A stretch of 40,118 bases of DNA, taken from assembly GCA_025201365.1 (NCBI GenBank), contig JAIXMF010000098.1:1-40118 (forward strand), given 5' to 3'. Below the pieces are notes generated by a model, which saw only the letters and a program-made list of their open reading frames with translations, was not told the origin of the DNA and did not search any database. This document shows, piece by piece, positions 39,112 through 40,118 of this stretch; position 1 is the first letter of the stretch; every line of letters starts with the position of its first letter. The position numbers and the translations under genes are program-made. Source of the DNA: Syncephalis plumigaleata (taxonomy: Eukaryota; Zoopagomycota; Zoopagomycetes; Zoopagales; Piptocephalidaceae).

Positions 39112-40118
39112 TTATTGCCACATTTCATTGTATAGCTTTTGCAACCATGGTCGCGTGCGTAAAAATGCTTCAGACCGATCGATAGGTGGCACATAACCAA
39201 GCAGCGTTTGAGCCTTTTCAATCGAAAAGGTATGCGTCAAGTTGGACATTATCACGTCGCGATCCTTAATGGTGGCTCCCAATTGACGAACGGATAGAGT
39301 AGCAGGCTGATTAGGTACAAAAAGTAGGTTAGCAACATTACAGGGAATATCGGGAAACGCCATTGGAACAATTCCTCGGCATTTGGCGCTTTAAGCTCAC
39401 GAGCAAAGCACCTGCCCACCTCGTATAGATTGATGGTATAGCCGTCGTGTATATTAAAGACTTGTCCATTAATCTTCGAGTCGGGTTGTAGGTACTTTTC
39501 CGCAAGAAGAAGCGCATACACTGCATTCTCCACGTAAATTACATTGGTAATGCCACCTTCTCCAAGACGCCAGCGTCCAAGGATTGATTTAGTCATGTAA
39601 ACGGCCATGGTGACGCGTTCCTATCGCCATTCCCGTAGATCATTGCCGGTCTTAGCGCGCATACGAGACGATCGGTCTTTTTACCCCATGCCATGACTAG
39701 TTGTTCCGTTTCGCTTTACTGGTCATATACGGATCGGTGGATTAGTGGCGTACGGTGCTGTCTCGTCCGCGTCAATGATGGGCGTACAGTTTAACACGAC
39801 CGTGGCCGAACTAACAAAGATTACTCGGCGTACTTGGCAGGTGTTCGCTGCCTCCAATAGTTGACGCGTGCCCTCCACATTAACCTGATGTAGCTTCTTT
39901 CGGTTTTGCGAGAATAACGAGGCCAAGTGGAATATGGTGGTGACACCTTGACAGGCAGCATACACGCTTTGACTATCGGTCAGATTGCCGATGACATAGG
40001 TGACATTGGATGGATCGTTGAAGTAGGACTGTCTAACGTCGAATACGCGAATTTCCGCTTCACTTCTCTCTCGAATAAGTGCCTCCACCAAATGTCGACC
40101 AAGAAATCCGTCGCCGCC
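39112..40118 (-). pseudogene. sterol-4-alpha-carboxylate 3-dehydrogenase-like (ERG26/NSDHL), frame-broken, 5' end outside window
   Basis: Short-chain (extended SDR) dehydrogenase related to Erg26/NSDHL, which removes the C4 carboxyl group in sterol synthesis. The window edge holds the Rossmann start GGDGFLGRHLVEALIRE, then TTIFHLASLFSQN, VNVEGTRQLLEA and VIFVSSATVV. After that the frame must be changed by -1 four times: near 39726, 39708, 39623 and around 39288. Pieces between the breaks remain recognisable (MTSKA, EQLVMAWGKK, LRPAMIYGNGDR, ITNVIYVENAVYALLLAEKY, FSIEKAQTLLGYVPP). The SDR Tyr-x-x-x-Lys appears as YMTSK only in the shifted frame. The stop is at 39112-39114. There are no introns. 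Decay is the plainest reading; sequence errors at single bases are the alternative, since all breaks point the same way. Confidence 0.65.

Overview
The window is nuclear DNA of a compact, intron-rich eukaryote, most likely an early-diverging (zygomycete-grade) fungus. Genes lie 100-700 bp apart on both strands and are cut by many 50-80 nt GT-AG introns with GTAAGT-type donors, CTAAT/CTAAC branch sites and TAG acceptors. The gene set fits a fungus: Urb1/Npa1, an Arp9-like actin-related protein, a C2-domain (Psd2-type) phosphatidylserine decarboxylase, Hbs1, a DHA2-type MFS transporter and an MRP/ABCC transporter. Genus cannot be read from the sequence. Exon joins below were worked out by hand from splice signals and reading phase; no alignment or search was run.

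Layout: 1-2602 (+) 3' part of a RhoGEF with DH, PH and C2 domains; 3144-3896 (+) a tiny secreted-peptide gene whose middle consists of micro-exons of 3-12 nt; 4040-5347 (-) a DUF1295 membrane protein with a probable GC-AG intron; 5985-6994 (+) a seven-helix membrane protein; 7259-14268 (+) URB1 in 19 exons; 15013-19918 (+) an ABCC transporter; 20340-24091 (+) a phosphatidylserine decarboxylase whose frame changes twice; 24516-25481 a decayed gene of unknown family.

From 25693 to 30443 lies a foldback-like structure. Two 332-bp inverted arms, 98.8% identical, enclose degenerate pyrimidine/purine-biased tandem repeats that are also inverted, and at the centre is an intronless Cdc20/Fizzy-like WD40 gene lacking the usual N-terminus.

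To the right, 30912-32575 (-) encodes an Arp9-like protein, divergent from HBS1 (32810-36640, +), which converges on a DHA2 MFS transporter (36778-38786, -). The window ends in a frame-broken sterol-4-alpha-carboxylate-3-dehydrogenase-like gene (39112-40118, -).

The most striking points are (i) two introns with U12-type (minor spliceosome) signals, an AT-AC intron in HBS1 and a GT-AG intron in URB1; (ii) the micro-exon secreted-peptide gene with a tandemly duplicated intron/micro-exon unit, one copy of which seems to have lost its donor; and (iii) the long inverted repeat around the Cdc20-like gene. Most genes are independent housekeeping or membrane functions; only HBS1 with its divergent neighbour, and possibly the peptide gene with the nearby seven-helix protein, suggest local relationships.
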